Positions 8,069 through 16,003 of a stretch of 46,202 bases of DNA are shown here, piece after piece (within the stretch, counting starts at the first letter, position 1; every line of letters starts with the position of its first letter). Origin of the DNA: UBA5972 sp002430125 (GTDB lineage: Bacteria; Pseudomonadota; Alphaproteobacteria; Rhodobacterales; Rhodobacteraceae); assembly GCA_937892915.1 (NCBI GenBank), contig CALBIC010000057.1, positions 1 to 46,202 of the forward strand, written 5' to 3'. The notes below the pieces were generated by a model. It searched no databases. It worked only from the letters and a program-made list of their open reading frames with translations, and was not told where the DNA came from. The translations under genes and the position numbers were made by a program.

Positions 8069-9724
8069 ATGACCAATAAAACAAAACACGGGGAAAAACT
8101 GCACTCAGCGGTGTCGATGTACGCCAAAGAATGCAAAGCCGGCCTTATGGACCGTCGCGAATTCCTTGCCCGCGCAACCGCACTTGGCGCAACCACGGTT
8201 GCTGCTTACGGTGCATTGGGGCTGACAGCTCCGAAAGCCGAAGCTGCGACGCCGAAAATGGGCGGAACACTTCGCATCCAAACAGAAGTCCGCGCGTTAA
8301 AAGACCCACGCACATGGGACTGGTCGCAGCTCGCCAACTATGCCCGCGGCTGGATGGAATATATGGTCCAATATAACAGGGACGGCACGATTGAAGGCCG
8401 GCTTCTGGAAAGCTGGGAAGTTAACGATGATGCCACAGTTTACACGCTAAATGTCCGCAAGGGCGTCAAGTGGAACAACGGTGAAGACTTCACGGCTGAC
8501 GATGTTGCCCGGACCATTGCTGGCTGGTGCGATAAAGGCCTTGAAGGCAACTCGATGGCTGGTCGTATGGCCACCATGATCGACGAAGCCACCGGTCAGG
8601 CGATTGCCGGCGCTATTGTGGTTGTTGACAGTCACACAGTCAAACTGTCCCTGCCAAGCCCGGATATTTCCATCATCGTTGGTATGGCGGATTATCCTGC
8701 AGCTGTGCCGCATGCGTCATTCACCGCTGACACAATCCTGACAAATCCAATCGGCACTGGGCCCTACCTGCCGAATGGCGACTATGAAGTTGGCGTAAAA
8801 GGCTCGTTGATCAAGAACACCAACCACACATGGTGGGGCAAAGGCGCCTATCTTGACCAGATTGATTTCATCGACCTTGGCACTGATCCTTCGGCACATG
8901 TTGCGGGCGCTGAATCCGATGAGTTTGATATGTTTTATCAGACCACCGGCGATTTCATCGAGGTCATGGATGGTCTTGGCTGGGAAAAATCAACGGCTGT
9001 GACGGCGGCAACGATTGTTATTCGCCCGAACCAGCTGGCTGAAGTTGATGGTAAAAAGATCTATGCCGATGCACGGGTTCGCCGGGCTTTGGCGATGGCT
9101 GTGGACAATGCTGTTTGCCTTGAACTCGGGTATTCGGGCAACGGCACGGTCGCTGAAAACCACCATGTCTGCCCAATCCATCCGGAATATGCACAGCTGC
9201 CAAAGCAAAAGCATGACCCGGCGGGCGCGCTTGCGCTGATGACTGAAGCCGGTATGGCTGATTTCGAGCACGAGCTGGTCTCGATCGACGATGACTGGCG
9301 CCGCAACACCACCGATGCCGTCGCCGCACAGCTGCGCGACGCTGGTATCAAGGTCAAGCGGACCATTCTGCCCGGTTCAACCTTCTGGAACGACTGGACA
9401 AAGTATGCGTTCAGCTCGACCAACTGGAACATGCGTCCGTTGGGCGTTCAGATCCTGGCACTTGCCTATCGTACTGGCATGGCCTGGAACGAATGGGGCT
9501 TTTCCAATGCCGAGTTTGACGAACTGATCGGCAAAGCGCTGGCAATTGCTGATGCTGATAAGCGCCGTGTACTGATGACCCGTATCGAGGAAATCATGCA
9601 AGAAGAAGGCGTGACCATTCAGCCTTATTGGCAGTCGTTGAACCGCCATTACAAAAAGGGCCTGATTGGTGCCGAAATGCACCCAACATATGAAATCCAT
9701 CTGGATGCCATGGGTTGGGCCTAA
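8069..9724 (+). CDS. Tat-exported ABC transporter substrate-binding protein, family 5 (peptide/opine/nickel type)
   Basis: This is the periplasmic receptor of an oligopeptide-type ABC importer. A twin-arginine signal is visible near residues 28-56 (DRREFLARATALGATTVAAYG, ending before APKAEA). The body shows the family-5 pattern: LLESWEVNDDATVYTLNVRKGVKW near the start, GTGPY in the middle and a conserved VRRALAMAVD stretch. I start at ATG 8069 with AAGGGAG upstream; the frame to 8006 lacks an RBS. Length is 551. Tat export implies folding, and possibly cofactor or metal binding, before secretion. A terminator at 9732 separates it from the permease genes. Substrate cannot be read from sequence; dipeptides, other amino compounds or metal chelates are all possible. 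Confidence 0.9.
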   Translation: MTNKTKHGEKLHSAVSMYAKECKAGLMDRREFLARATALGATTVAAYGALGLTAPKAEAATPKMGGTLRIQTEVRALKDPRTWDWSQLANYARGWMEYMVQYNRDGTIEGRLLESWEVNDDATVYTLNVRKGVKWNNGEDFTADDVARTIAGWCDKGLEGNSMAGRMATMIDEATGQAIAGAIVVVDSHTVKLSLPSPDISIIVGMADYPAAVPHASFTADTILTNPIGTGPYLPNGDYEVGVKGSLIKNTNHTWWGKGAYLDQIDFIDLGTDPSAHVAGAESDEFDMFYQTTGDFIEVMDGLGWEKSTAVTAATIVIRPNQLAEVDGKKIYADARVRRALAMAVDNAVCLELGYSGNGTVAENHHVCPIHPEYAQLPKQKHDPAGALALMTEAGMADFEHELVSIDDDWRRNTTDAVAAQLRDAGIKVKRTILPGSTFWNDWTKYAFSSTNWNMRPLGVQILALAYRTGMAWNEWGFSNAEFDELIGKALAIADADKRRVLMTRIEEIMQEEGVTIQPYWQSLNRHYKKGLIGAEMHPTYEIHLDAMGWA

Positions 9725-9731
9725 TCTGACT

Positions 9732-9759
9732 AAAGGGGGCCGGCAACCGGCCCCCTTTT
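9732..9759 (+). terminator. Hairpin terminator/attenuator after binding-protein gene
   Basis: The stem AAAGGGGGCCGG with loop CAA and arm CCGGCCCCCTTTT gives a 12-bp GC-rich hairpin ending in Ts, 8 bases after the stop codon. Because the permease genes follow on the same strand, it probably works as a partial terminator that keeps the binding protein in excess. Confidence 0.8.
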
Positions 9760-9831
9760 CACTGACTGCCAACTGCTAAACAGATCAAAGCGCCCTTTCA
9801 ATGTGGTGCTATCAATAAAACAGGGGAACAG

Positions 9832-10878
9832 ATGGGCCTTTTCATCCTAAGGCGGCTGGGGGTCATGATCCTGACGGCTTTGTGCCTGACTTTCGTGGTT
9901 TTTTACCTGACCAACCTACAACCAAACCTAGAAAAGCTTGCCAAAACCGAAGGCAACATGCGCATGACCGATGATCAGGTCACCTCGTGGCTGAACAAAA
10001 ATGGTTTCGGCGGTTCGGTTTTTTTGCGATATGGCGAATGGCTGGGCATAGTCCCGGGTTGGACCACGGTCGACAGAGAGGGCATAACGCACGGGCGATG
10101 CATATCCACCGATATCCCTGTTGAAATCGCACCTAAATACTGTGGAGTGGCTCAAGGCGACTTTGGCGAATCCTACGTCTTCAAAGACGAGAACCTATCG
10201 CTGATTGGCAAACGTCTGGGCCTGACCGGCTGGTTGATGTTCTGGGTAATGGTAACAATGGTACCCGCAGCGCTGGCAATCGGAGTGCTGGCCGGTATGC
10301 GCGAAGGCACGCGTACTGACCGATCGCTGTCGACGCTTTCCATTATCTCGACGGCCACGCCGGAATATGTATCCGGCGTCATTCTGATCGTTGTATTCTC
10401 CAGTTCAATCGTCGGGTTGAAATGGTTCAAAGGTTCGGCCACGTCGGCGATGGATGAACTGACTTTTGCGAACTTCACCCTGCCTGTCCTGACAATGGCG
10501 CTTTATGGTATGGGCTATATCGCCCGTATGACCCGGGCCTCGATGGCCGAGGTGATGACAGCCCAATATATCCGCACCGCCCGCCTCAAGGGTGTCAGCT
10601 TTCCGAACATCGTTTTGAAACATGCCCTGCGAAACGCATTGATCGCGCCGTTCACGGTGATCATGTTGCAGTTCCCGTGGCTGCTGACCGGCGTTGTGAT
10701 TGTCGAGACATTGTTTCAGTACAAGGGCTTTGGCTGGCTGCTGGTGCAAGCTGCCGGTAATAACGACATTGAATTGCTGCTTGGCTGTTCGGTTGTCGCC
10801 GTGTTCGTGGTTCTGTTCACTCAGCTGATTTCAGATATCGGATATGTTTTCCTCAACCCGCGCATCCGCGTCAATTAA
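9832..10878 (+). CDS. ABC transporter permease, DppB/OppB type
   Basis: This inner-membrane permease subunit belongs to the oligopeptide-type importer. It begins with the characteristic FILRRLGVMILTALCLTFVVF membrane segment. A ~90-residue periplasmic region with two cysteines (GRCIST, KYCGV) precedes the GDFGES motif, where family members commonly have GDLG. The EAA loop for ATPase contact is around residues 245-262 (YIRTARLKGVSFPNIVLKHALRNAL), and the protein ends LNPRIRVN as DppB proteins do. Length is 348, with about six membrane segments. It is preceded by AACAGGGGAACAG and followed after 14 bases by the partner permease. Confidence 0.9.
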   Translation: MGLFILRRLGVMILTALCLTFVVFYLTNLQPNLEKLAKTEGNMRMTDDQVTSWLNKNGFGGSVFLRYGEWLGIVPGWTTVDREGITHGRCISTDIPVEIAPKYCGVAQGDFGESYVFKDENLSLIGKRLGLTGWLMFWVMVTMVPAALAIGVLAGMREGTRTDRSLSTLSIISTATPEYVSGVILIVVFSSSIVGLKWFKGSATSAMDELTFANFTLPVLTMALYGMGYIARMTRASMAEVMTAQYIRTARLKGVSFPNIVLKHALRNALIAPFTVIMLQFPWLLTGVVIVETLFQYKGFGWLLVQAAGNNDIELLLGCSVVAVFVVLFTQLISDIGYVFLNPRIRVN

Positions 10879-10892
10879 CGGAGGGCCGTGTA

Positions 10893-12098
10893 ATGGAACC
10901 GCTAAGCTCAATTCAAATCATCGGCCAGATCCTGTCGCAATTCCTGCCGGTCTGGATCGGCCTTGCTGCAATATTTGCAGTATCAATCGCCACCAAAGGC
11001 CGAACCGGCCTCTATGGCAAACTGTTTGACAGCCCAGTGGGCATGATTGGCTTTGGTCTTGTCATGTTCTGGATACTAACCGCTCTGATGGCGCCATTGA
11101 TTGCGACATTTGAGCCCTTGGTTCAGTTGTCAGGAATGAAAAACAAGCTTCCCGGAACGCCGGTGCCAAGCGATATCACGGCCGCTGTGCCGTATTATTT
11201 ACTGGGGGGCGACAACCTTGCGCGTGATGTGTTTTCGCGGATGATCTGGGGCAGCCAGACGGTGATGAAGATCGCACCAAGTGCAACATTGTTTGCCTTT
11301 ATGGTTGGGGTCACTTTGGGCCTGCCCGCCGGATATATCACCGGCAAGCTTGATACATTCCTCAGCTTTTTGGCCAATCTGGTGCTTGCCTTCCCGGTTA
11401 TCCTGCTGTTTTACCTGCTGGTCACGCCGGAAATCCGGATGGCGGGAACTGAAATCACCCTTTGGGGCGGCAGCAAATGGATAACATCGATACCCAATAT
11501 CATGGCGGCGGTATTATTCCTGTTTCCCATCGTATTCTTTGTGGTTCTGTTTCAGTCCAGGTTTTTCACCGTCCCCGGCAAACGCAACCTATATATCGGC
11601 ATAACTCTGCTGATCGGGCTGTGGGCCTATTCGGGACTGGCGTTCAACGCTGACCCGGTTGGAATTTGGGGGATGGATCCGAACCTTTTGAACATCTTCG
11701 TATCCGTGGTGTTTGTTAACTCGCCCACGGTTTTCCGGATTGTGCGCGGTCTGACCATGGACATCAAAACCCGCGATTACGTCGCCGCCGCCCAAACCCG
11801 CGGCGAAGGTGTTTGGTACATCATGCTCTGGGAGATTTTACCGAATGCCCGCGGTCCGCTGATCGTCGATTTCTGCCTTCGCATCGGCTATACCTCGATC
11901 CTTTTGGGAACGCTCGGCTTCTTTGGCCTTGGCGTCAGCCCCGAAAGCCCGGACTGGGGGATGACGATTAACGAAGGACGCAAGCTGTTGTCGATCTTTC
12001 CGCATCCGGCCCTACCACCGGCCTTGGCTTTGATGTCACTGGTGCTGGGACTCAACCTGCTGGCCGATGGCTTGCGCGAACAATCGCTTAAGGACTAG
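10893..12098 (+). CDS. ABC transporter permease, DppC/OppC type with a mid-domain insertion
   Basis: This is the second permease subunit. The usual DppC features are present: LGGDNLARDVFSRMIWGSQT (LGTDxxGRD-like), the DYVAAAQTRGEGVWYIMLWEILPNA coupling loop, and the C-terminal LGFFGLGVSPESPDWG motif. At 401 residues it is about 100 longer than usual. The extra length lies mainly between LVLAFPVILLFYLLV (~residue 165) and NSPTVFRIVRGL (~residue 275), where other DppC proteins run on directly; it holds about two additional hydrophobic segments. An additional N-terminal hydrophobic segment is also present. The GGAGG before the ATG at 10893 is a strong RBS. Confidence 0.9.
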   Translation: MEPLSSIQIIGQILSQFLPVWIGLAAIFAVSIATKGRTGLYGKLFDSPVGMIGFGLVMFWILTALMAPLIATFEPLVQLSGMKNKLPGTPVPSDITAAVPYYLLGGDNLARDVFSRMIWGSQTVMKIAPSATLFAFMVGVTLGLPAGYITGKLDTFLSFLANLVLAFPVILLFYLLVTPEIRMAGTEITLWGGSKWITSIPNIMAAVLFLFPIVFFVVLFQSRFFTVPGKRNLYIGITLLIGLWAYSGLAFNADPVGIWGMDPNLLNIFVSVVFVNSPTVFRIVRGLTMDIKTRDYVAAAQTRGEGVWYIMLWEILPNARGPLIVDFCLRIGYTSILLGTLGFFGLGVSPESPDWGMTINEGRKLLSIFPHPALPPALALMSLVLGLNLLADGLREQSLKD

Positions 12099-12108
12099 GG
12101 GAAACATC

Positions 12109-14193
12109 ATGGCAAAATGGGACTATGACGGCCCGATCCTTGAAATCGACCAACTGTCGATCTCGTTCTTCACCCGTGCGGGCGAAATCCCGGCAGTTAT
12201 GGATTTTTCCTGCACAGTGATGCCGGGCGAAGCAATGGGTCTGGTAGGCGAAAGCGGATGCGGCAAATCCACTGTGGCGCTTGGCGTGATGCAGGATTTG
12301 GGCGTCAACGGTAAAGTTGTTGGCGGCACTATCAAGTTCAAGGGTCGCGATCTGAGTCTGATGTCGCCCGAAGAACTGCGCGACCTGCGCGGCAATGAAA
12401 TCGCGATGATCTATCAGGAACCGATGGCCTCGTTGAACCCGGCAATGAAAGTCGGCAAGCAATTGATGGAAGTGCCGATGATCCACGAAGGGGTCAGCAA
12501 GCAGCAGGCGTGGGATATGGCACGTCAGGTGATCGAAGACGTGCGCCTGCCCGACCCTGACCGTATCATGCGCGCCTTTCCGCATCAGTTGTCCGGCGGT
12601 CAGCAGCAACGAATCGTGATCGCGATGGCGTTGATGTCAAAACCCAGCCTGCTGATTTTGGACGAACCAACCACGGCCCTTGATGTAACGGTCGAGGCCG
12701 GGATCGTTGAACTTGTCAAAGAACTGGGCGTTAAATACGGCACATCGATGCTGTTCATCAGCCACAATCTGGGCCTGATCCTGGAAACCTGCGACCGGAT
12801 TTGCGTGATGTATTCCGGCGAGGCTGTCGAAACCGGGTCAATCAAAGACGTGTTTGACAAAATGCGCCACCCCTATACGCAGGCGTTGTTCCGTTCGATC
12901 CCCTTGCCCGGAGCTGACAAGAACTCGCGTCCTCTGGTGGCAATTCCGGGTAACTTTCCCTTGCCACATGAACGCCCCCCGGGATGTAATTTTGGCCCGC
13001 GCTGTGACTATTATGAGGAAGGTCGCTGCAACAAGGGTGACATCAGAATGGCACCGATCACCGGTGACACGCGCCATGACAGCCGGTGTTTAAGACTGAA
13101 TGAAATTGACTGGAACGCACGGGTTGCCGCCGCAGCGACCTTTGAAAAGACTCCGATTGGCGAAGTGGTGCTGAAGGTCGACAACCTCAAGAAATATTAC
13201 GAGGTCGCGGCGAATGCGATCTTTGGCGGTGGCGAAAAGCGGGTGGTGAAAGCCAATGAAACCCTTTCATTCGAGGCGCGCGAGGCCGAAACTCTGGCCA
13301 TAGTCGGCGAAAGCGGCTGCGGTAAATCGACGTTGGCCAAGGTTCTGATGGGGCTGGAAACTGCCACATCCGGTTCAGTCATGCTGAACGGCAAGGAAAT
13401 CAGTCAGGTTGATATCAATGATCGCTCGACCCGCGACGTAGCCTCGATCCAGATGGTATTCCAAAATCCGTTCGACACGCTTAATCCCAGCCACAAAATC
13501 GGCAAACAGATCATCCGCGTGCTGGAAATCTTTCGGGTCGGCGAGAACGAGGCTGATCGCGAAGAAAAGATGCTGGAGCTGCTGGATCTGGTAAAACTGC
13601 CAAGGCAATTCGCGGATCGGATGCCCCGACAATTGTCGGGCGGCCAAAAGCAACGCGTCGGCATCGCCCGGGCTTTTGCTGGCGCGCCGCAGATTGTGGT
13701 CGCAGACGAGCCGGTATCAGCCCTTGATGTTTCGGTTCAGGCAGCCGTGACCGACTTGCTGATGGAAATCCAGCGTAACGCCAAAACCACGTTGCTGTTC
13801 ATCAGTCATGACCTTTCGATCGTGCGATACCTCAGCGACCGGGTGATGGTGATGTATCTGGGACATGTGGTCGAAATGGGCACGACGGATCAGGTCTTCT
13901 CGCCTCCCTATCATCCCTATACCGAGGCGCTGTTGTCGGCGGTTCCGATCGCCGATACGTCCGTGGTGAAAAAGCACATCGTGCTGGATGGCGATATCCC
14001 TTCGGCCGTCAACCCGCCGCCGGGATGCCCGTTCCAGACCCGCTGTATGCATAAAGTCAATGTGCCGGGCGGGTTATGCGACACCGAGGTGCCACCAATG
14101 CGCGACCTTGTCGACGGACATCAGATAAAGTGCCATCTTAGTCAGGCATGGCTGGACCAAATGGAGCCAGTGATCCAGATCGCGGCGGAATAA
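12109..14193 (+). CDS. Fused double ATPase of an oligopeptide-type ABC importer (DppD-DppF fusion)
   Basis: One 694-residue chain carries two complete ATPase domains that are usually separate proteins. Domain 1 has Walker A GESGCGKST (~47-55), signature LSGGQQQR (~161) and Walker B LLILDEPTTALD. Domain 2 has Walker A GESGCGKST (~400), signature LSGGQKQR (~509) and Walker B IVVADEPVSALD. Each is followed by an oligopeptide-type C-terminal extension with a cysteine pattern (PPGCNFGPRCDYYEEGRC and PPGCPFQTRC), known in this family as a possible iron-sulfur site. I use ATG 12109 with GGGGAAAC upstream; the frame to 12067 overlaps the permease gene and has no RBS. It powers the transporter encoded just upstream. 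Confidence 0.92.
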   Translation: MAKWDYDGPILEIDQLSISFFTRAGEIPAVMDFSCTVMPGEAMGLVGESGCGKSTVALGVMQDLGVNGKVVGGTIKFKGRDLSLMSPEELRDLRGNEIAMIYQEPMASLNPAMKVGKQLMEVPMIHEGVSKQQAWDMARQVIEDVRLPDPDRIMRAFPHQLSGGQQQRIVIAMALMSKPSLLILDEPTTALDVTVEAGIVELVKELGVKYGTSMLFISHNLGLILETCDRICVMYSGEAVETGSIKDVFDKMRHPYTQALFRSIPLPGADKNSRPLVAIPGNFPLPHERPPGCNFGPRCDYYEEGRCNKGDIRMAPITGDTRHDSRCLRLNEIDWNARVAAAATFEKTPIGEVVLKVDNLKKYYEVAANAIFGGGEKRVVKANETLSFEAREAETLAIVGESGCGKSTLAKVLMGLETATSGSVMLNGKEISQVDINDRSTRDVASIQMVFQNPFDTLNPSHKIGKQIIRVLEIFRVGENEADREEKMLELLDLVKLPRQFADRMPRQLSGGQKQRVGIARAFAGAPQIVVADEPVSALDVSVQAAVTDLLMEIQRNAKTTLLFISHDLSIVRYLSDRVMVMYLGHVVEMGTTDQVFSPPYHPYTEALLSAVPIADTSVVKKHIVLDGDIPSAVNPPPGCPFQTRCMHKVNVPGGLCDTEVPPMRDLVDGHQIKCHLSQAWLDQMEPVIQIAAE

Positions 14194-14200
14194 ATCAACA

Positions 14201-14227
14201 GACCGGGCCAAATGCCCGGTCCTTTTT
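14201..14227 (+). terminator. Intrinsic terminator after double-ATPase gene
   Basis: GACCGGGC-caaat-GCCCGGTC followed by CTTTTT gives a perfect 8-bp GC-rich stem with a U-tract. It lies 7 bases after the ATPase stop and before the small monooxygenase-like gene at 14242, so read-through is needed if that gene belongs to the operon. Confidence 0.8.
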
Positions 14228-14241
14228 CCTGGAGTTCTGAT

Positions 14242-14577
14242 ATGTCACGTTTCGCCCCCCTGCCCGAACCGCCATATTATGCGGTCATTTTCACCGCACA
14301 GCGTCATGACGATGACCAAGGATACGGCCAAATGGCAGAGCGGATGGTTGAACTTGCTGCACGTCAGCCGGGATATATCGGGGTTGAAAGCACCCGTGAC
14401 GAAGCCGGGCTTGGGATCACTGTCAGCTATTGGGCGGATGAGGCGGCGCTGAAGAACTGGAAGCAGGTCACCGAGCATTTACTGGCACAGAAACTGGGTA
14501 AAACCCGCTGGTACAAGCATTACACGCTGCGCGTCGCAAAGGTTGAACGCGCTTATGACGGACCCGAAGGACGTTGA
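14242..14577 (+). CDS. Antibiotic-biosynthesis-monooxygenase (ABM) family small protein
   Basis: This 111-residue protein has the dimeric alpha/beta-barrel pattern of ABM-domain proteins: YYAVIFTAQR (strand), MVELAARQPGYIGVEST (helix and strand), and ITVSYWADEAALKNWKQVTEHLLAQ (strand and helix). The family includes heme-degrading and quinol monooxygenases and many proteins of unknown role. The Asn/His residues needed for a specific activity cannot be judged here. The start is ATG 14242, with GGAG seven bases upstream; ATG 14212 overlaps the terminator and lacks an RBS. It follows the ABC importer and is the last plus-strand gene of that block. A structured repeat begins two bases after its stop. 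Confidence 0.8.
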   Translation: MSRFAPLPEPPYYAVIFTAQRHDDDQGYGQMAERMVELAARQPGYIGVESTRDEAGLGITVSYWADEAALKNWKQVTEHLLAQKLGKTRWYKHYTLRVAKVERAYDGPEGR

Positions 14578-14578
14578 G

Positions 14579-14653
14579 CGGGGTGCTCCCGCCAAAAAAT
14601 GATCTGCGATCATTTTCTGTTGGGCCCGGCTCAAAACCTGCGGTTTTGAGCCG
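14579..14653 (+). repeat. 3'-UTR element with fixed linkers and two triloop hairpins (copy A)
   Basis: Starting two bases after the stop at 14577: CGGGGTGCTCCCGCC (14579-14593), hairpin AAAATGATC-tgc-GATCATTTT (14596-14616), linker GTTGGGCCCGGC (14619-14630), and hairpin CGGCTCAAAACC-tgc-GGTTTTGAGCCG (14627-14653). A second copy at 24315-24385, read on the minus strand, has the same linkers and order but unrelated hairpin stems. Each copy directly follows a stop codon in the same orientation, so it probably acts as RNA at the 3' end of messages. Confidence 0.75.
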
Positions 14654-14697
14654 GAAAGCGAATTTTGGCAATTTGAAAACCGACTGTAGAGTCCGGT

Positions 14698-15474
14698 TTA
14701 TCGCCCGATAAATTTCGGCTTTCGCTTTTCATTGAACGCAGAAACGCCTTCGACAAAATCAACGGTCTTTCCGGCTTCTGTCTGCAAATCCGCCTCCAGC
14801 GTAAGCTGCGCATCCAGATCATTGCCAAAACTGGCGCGCACCGCTTGTTTGATCAGTTTGTAGCCAGCGGTTGGCCCCTTGGCCAGACTTGCAGCCCGTT
14901 TGGCGATATGGGCGACGAAATCCGCATCCGCCACTGCCTCGTAAATCAGCCCCCAATCGCTGGCTTGTTGCGCCGGGATGCGATCCGCAAATAACGACGC
15001 CCCCATCGCCTTGGCAAAACCCATATTGCGCGGCAAAAAATAGGTGCCTCCAGCGTCAGGAATAAGCCCGATCAGCGCAAAAGCCTGCAGGAAATAGGCA
15101 CTTTCACTTGCGATCACCACGTCGGCGGCAAGCGCCAGATTAGCACCTGCCCCGGCAGCAACGCCATTTACCGCAGAAATCGTTGGAATCGGACAATCAT
15201 AAATCGCCCGCAGCATCGGTTCATATTCTTCGCGCAGGGCGATACCGAGATCAAGATCGGTCATCGCCGTTGATCCGCCCAGATCCTGCCCCGAGCAAAA
15301 AGCCCGCCCGTTTCCGGTGATCACAAGAACCCGCCCGTGGTTTGGTGCGTCAAGCACCGCGTCACGGATTTCGGCGCGCATTCCTGCGGTCAACCCGTTC
15401 AGGACTTCGGGTCGGTTCAGTGCCAGCGTGGCGACTCCATCGACAACGTTAAATGTGATTGTTTGATAAGACAT
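14698..15474 (-). CDS. Crotonase-superfamily protein, PaaG-like enoyl-CoA isomerase
   Basis: The CoA-binding crotonase fold is clear (GRAFCSGQDLGG near residue 58, NGVAAGAGANLALAADV near 104). The two glutamates used by true enoyl-CoA hydratases are replaced: the GGGxEL position reads GAGANL and the second site reads QAFA. An aspartate in GLIPDAGGTYFLPR is kept, as in PaaG-type isomerases. That points to a double-bond or epoxide isomerase rather than a hydratase. Length is 258. It lies 66 bases after ccmH on the same strand. With no other phenylacetate gene present, a paa-pathway role is not established; a general unsaturated-acyl-CoA isomerase role is equally possible. Confidence 0.85.
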   Translation of the reverse strand: MSYQTITFNVVDGVATLALNRPEVLNGLTAGMRAEIRDAVLDAPNHGRVLVITGNGRAFCSGQDLGGSTAMTDLDLGIALREEYEPMLRAIYDCPIPTISAVNGVAAGAGANLALAADVVIASESAYFLQAFALIGLIPDAGGTYFLPRNMGFAKAMGASLFADRIPAQQASDWGLIYEAVADADFVAHIAKRAASLAKGPTAGYKLIKQAVRASFGNDLDAQLTLEADLQTEAGKTVDFVEGVSAFNEKRKPKFIGR

Positions 15475-15540
15475 AAGGAATCTCCGGGCCGAATGATTTT
15501 GTGGATTTTAACGCCGCGCAATCACTTGTCGCGCATGAAA

Positions 15541-15999
15541 TCAACCAGACGTTACGTCACTGCGCAAAATCTCGGTCAGGCGGGCGGATTCCTCGGCGGT
15601 CAGGCTGTCTGCGGGGACTGTGCGGCGGCGGCGAACAAAGGCAAAGCCGATCAATCCTCCGATACCGAGCATTAAAGGGCCGGCGGCCCACAACATCAGA
15701 TTGCTGCCGTTGAATTCAGGCCTCAGCAAAACATATTCGCCGTAACGACTGACCACGAATGCGACGACTTCTGTGTCGCTGTCACCTTGCATGATCCGCT
15801 CGCGAACCAACAAGCGCAAATCACGCGCTAGGCCTGCATTGCTGTCGTCAATGGATTCATTACGGCAGACAAGGCAACGCAACCCTTGGGAAATATCCCG
15901 TGCCCTGGATTCCAGCACAGGGTCAGTCAAAACTTCGTCCGGTTGCACAGAAAAAACCGGTGTCGCGAACAATAGAAACAGGATCAAAACGTACCGCAT
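15541..15999 (-). CDS. ccmH: Cytochrome c maturation protein CcmH
   Basis: CcmH is a membrane-anchored periplasmic thiol-disulfide protein that handles apocytochrome c before heme attachment. An N-terminal signal (MRYVLILFLLFATPVFS) precedes the redox motif LRCLVCRN near residue 41, then the conserved helical region (LARDLRLLVRERIMQGDSDTEV, ARYGEYVL-like SRYGEYVLLRP). One C-terminal membrane helix (LMLWAAGPLMLGIGGLIGFAF) and a cytoplasmic tail follow. Length 152 is typical of the short CcmH form, without the TPR part. It starts four bases after the ccmF stop, so the two are coupled. Confidence 0.95.
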   Translation of the reverse strand: MRYVLILFLLFATPVFSVQPDEVLTDPVLESRARDISQGLRCLVCRNESIDDSNAGLARDLRLLVRERIMQGDSDTEVVAFVVSRYGEYVLLRPEFNGSNLMLWAAGPLMLGIGGLIGFAFVRRRRTVPADSLTAEESARLTEILRSDVTSG

Positions 16000-16003
16000 C
16001 GTC

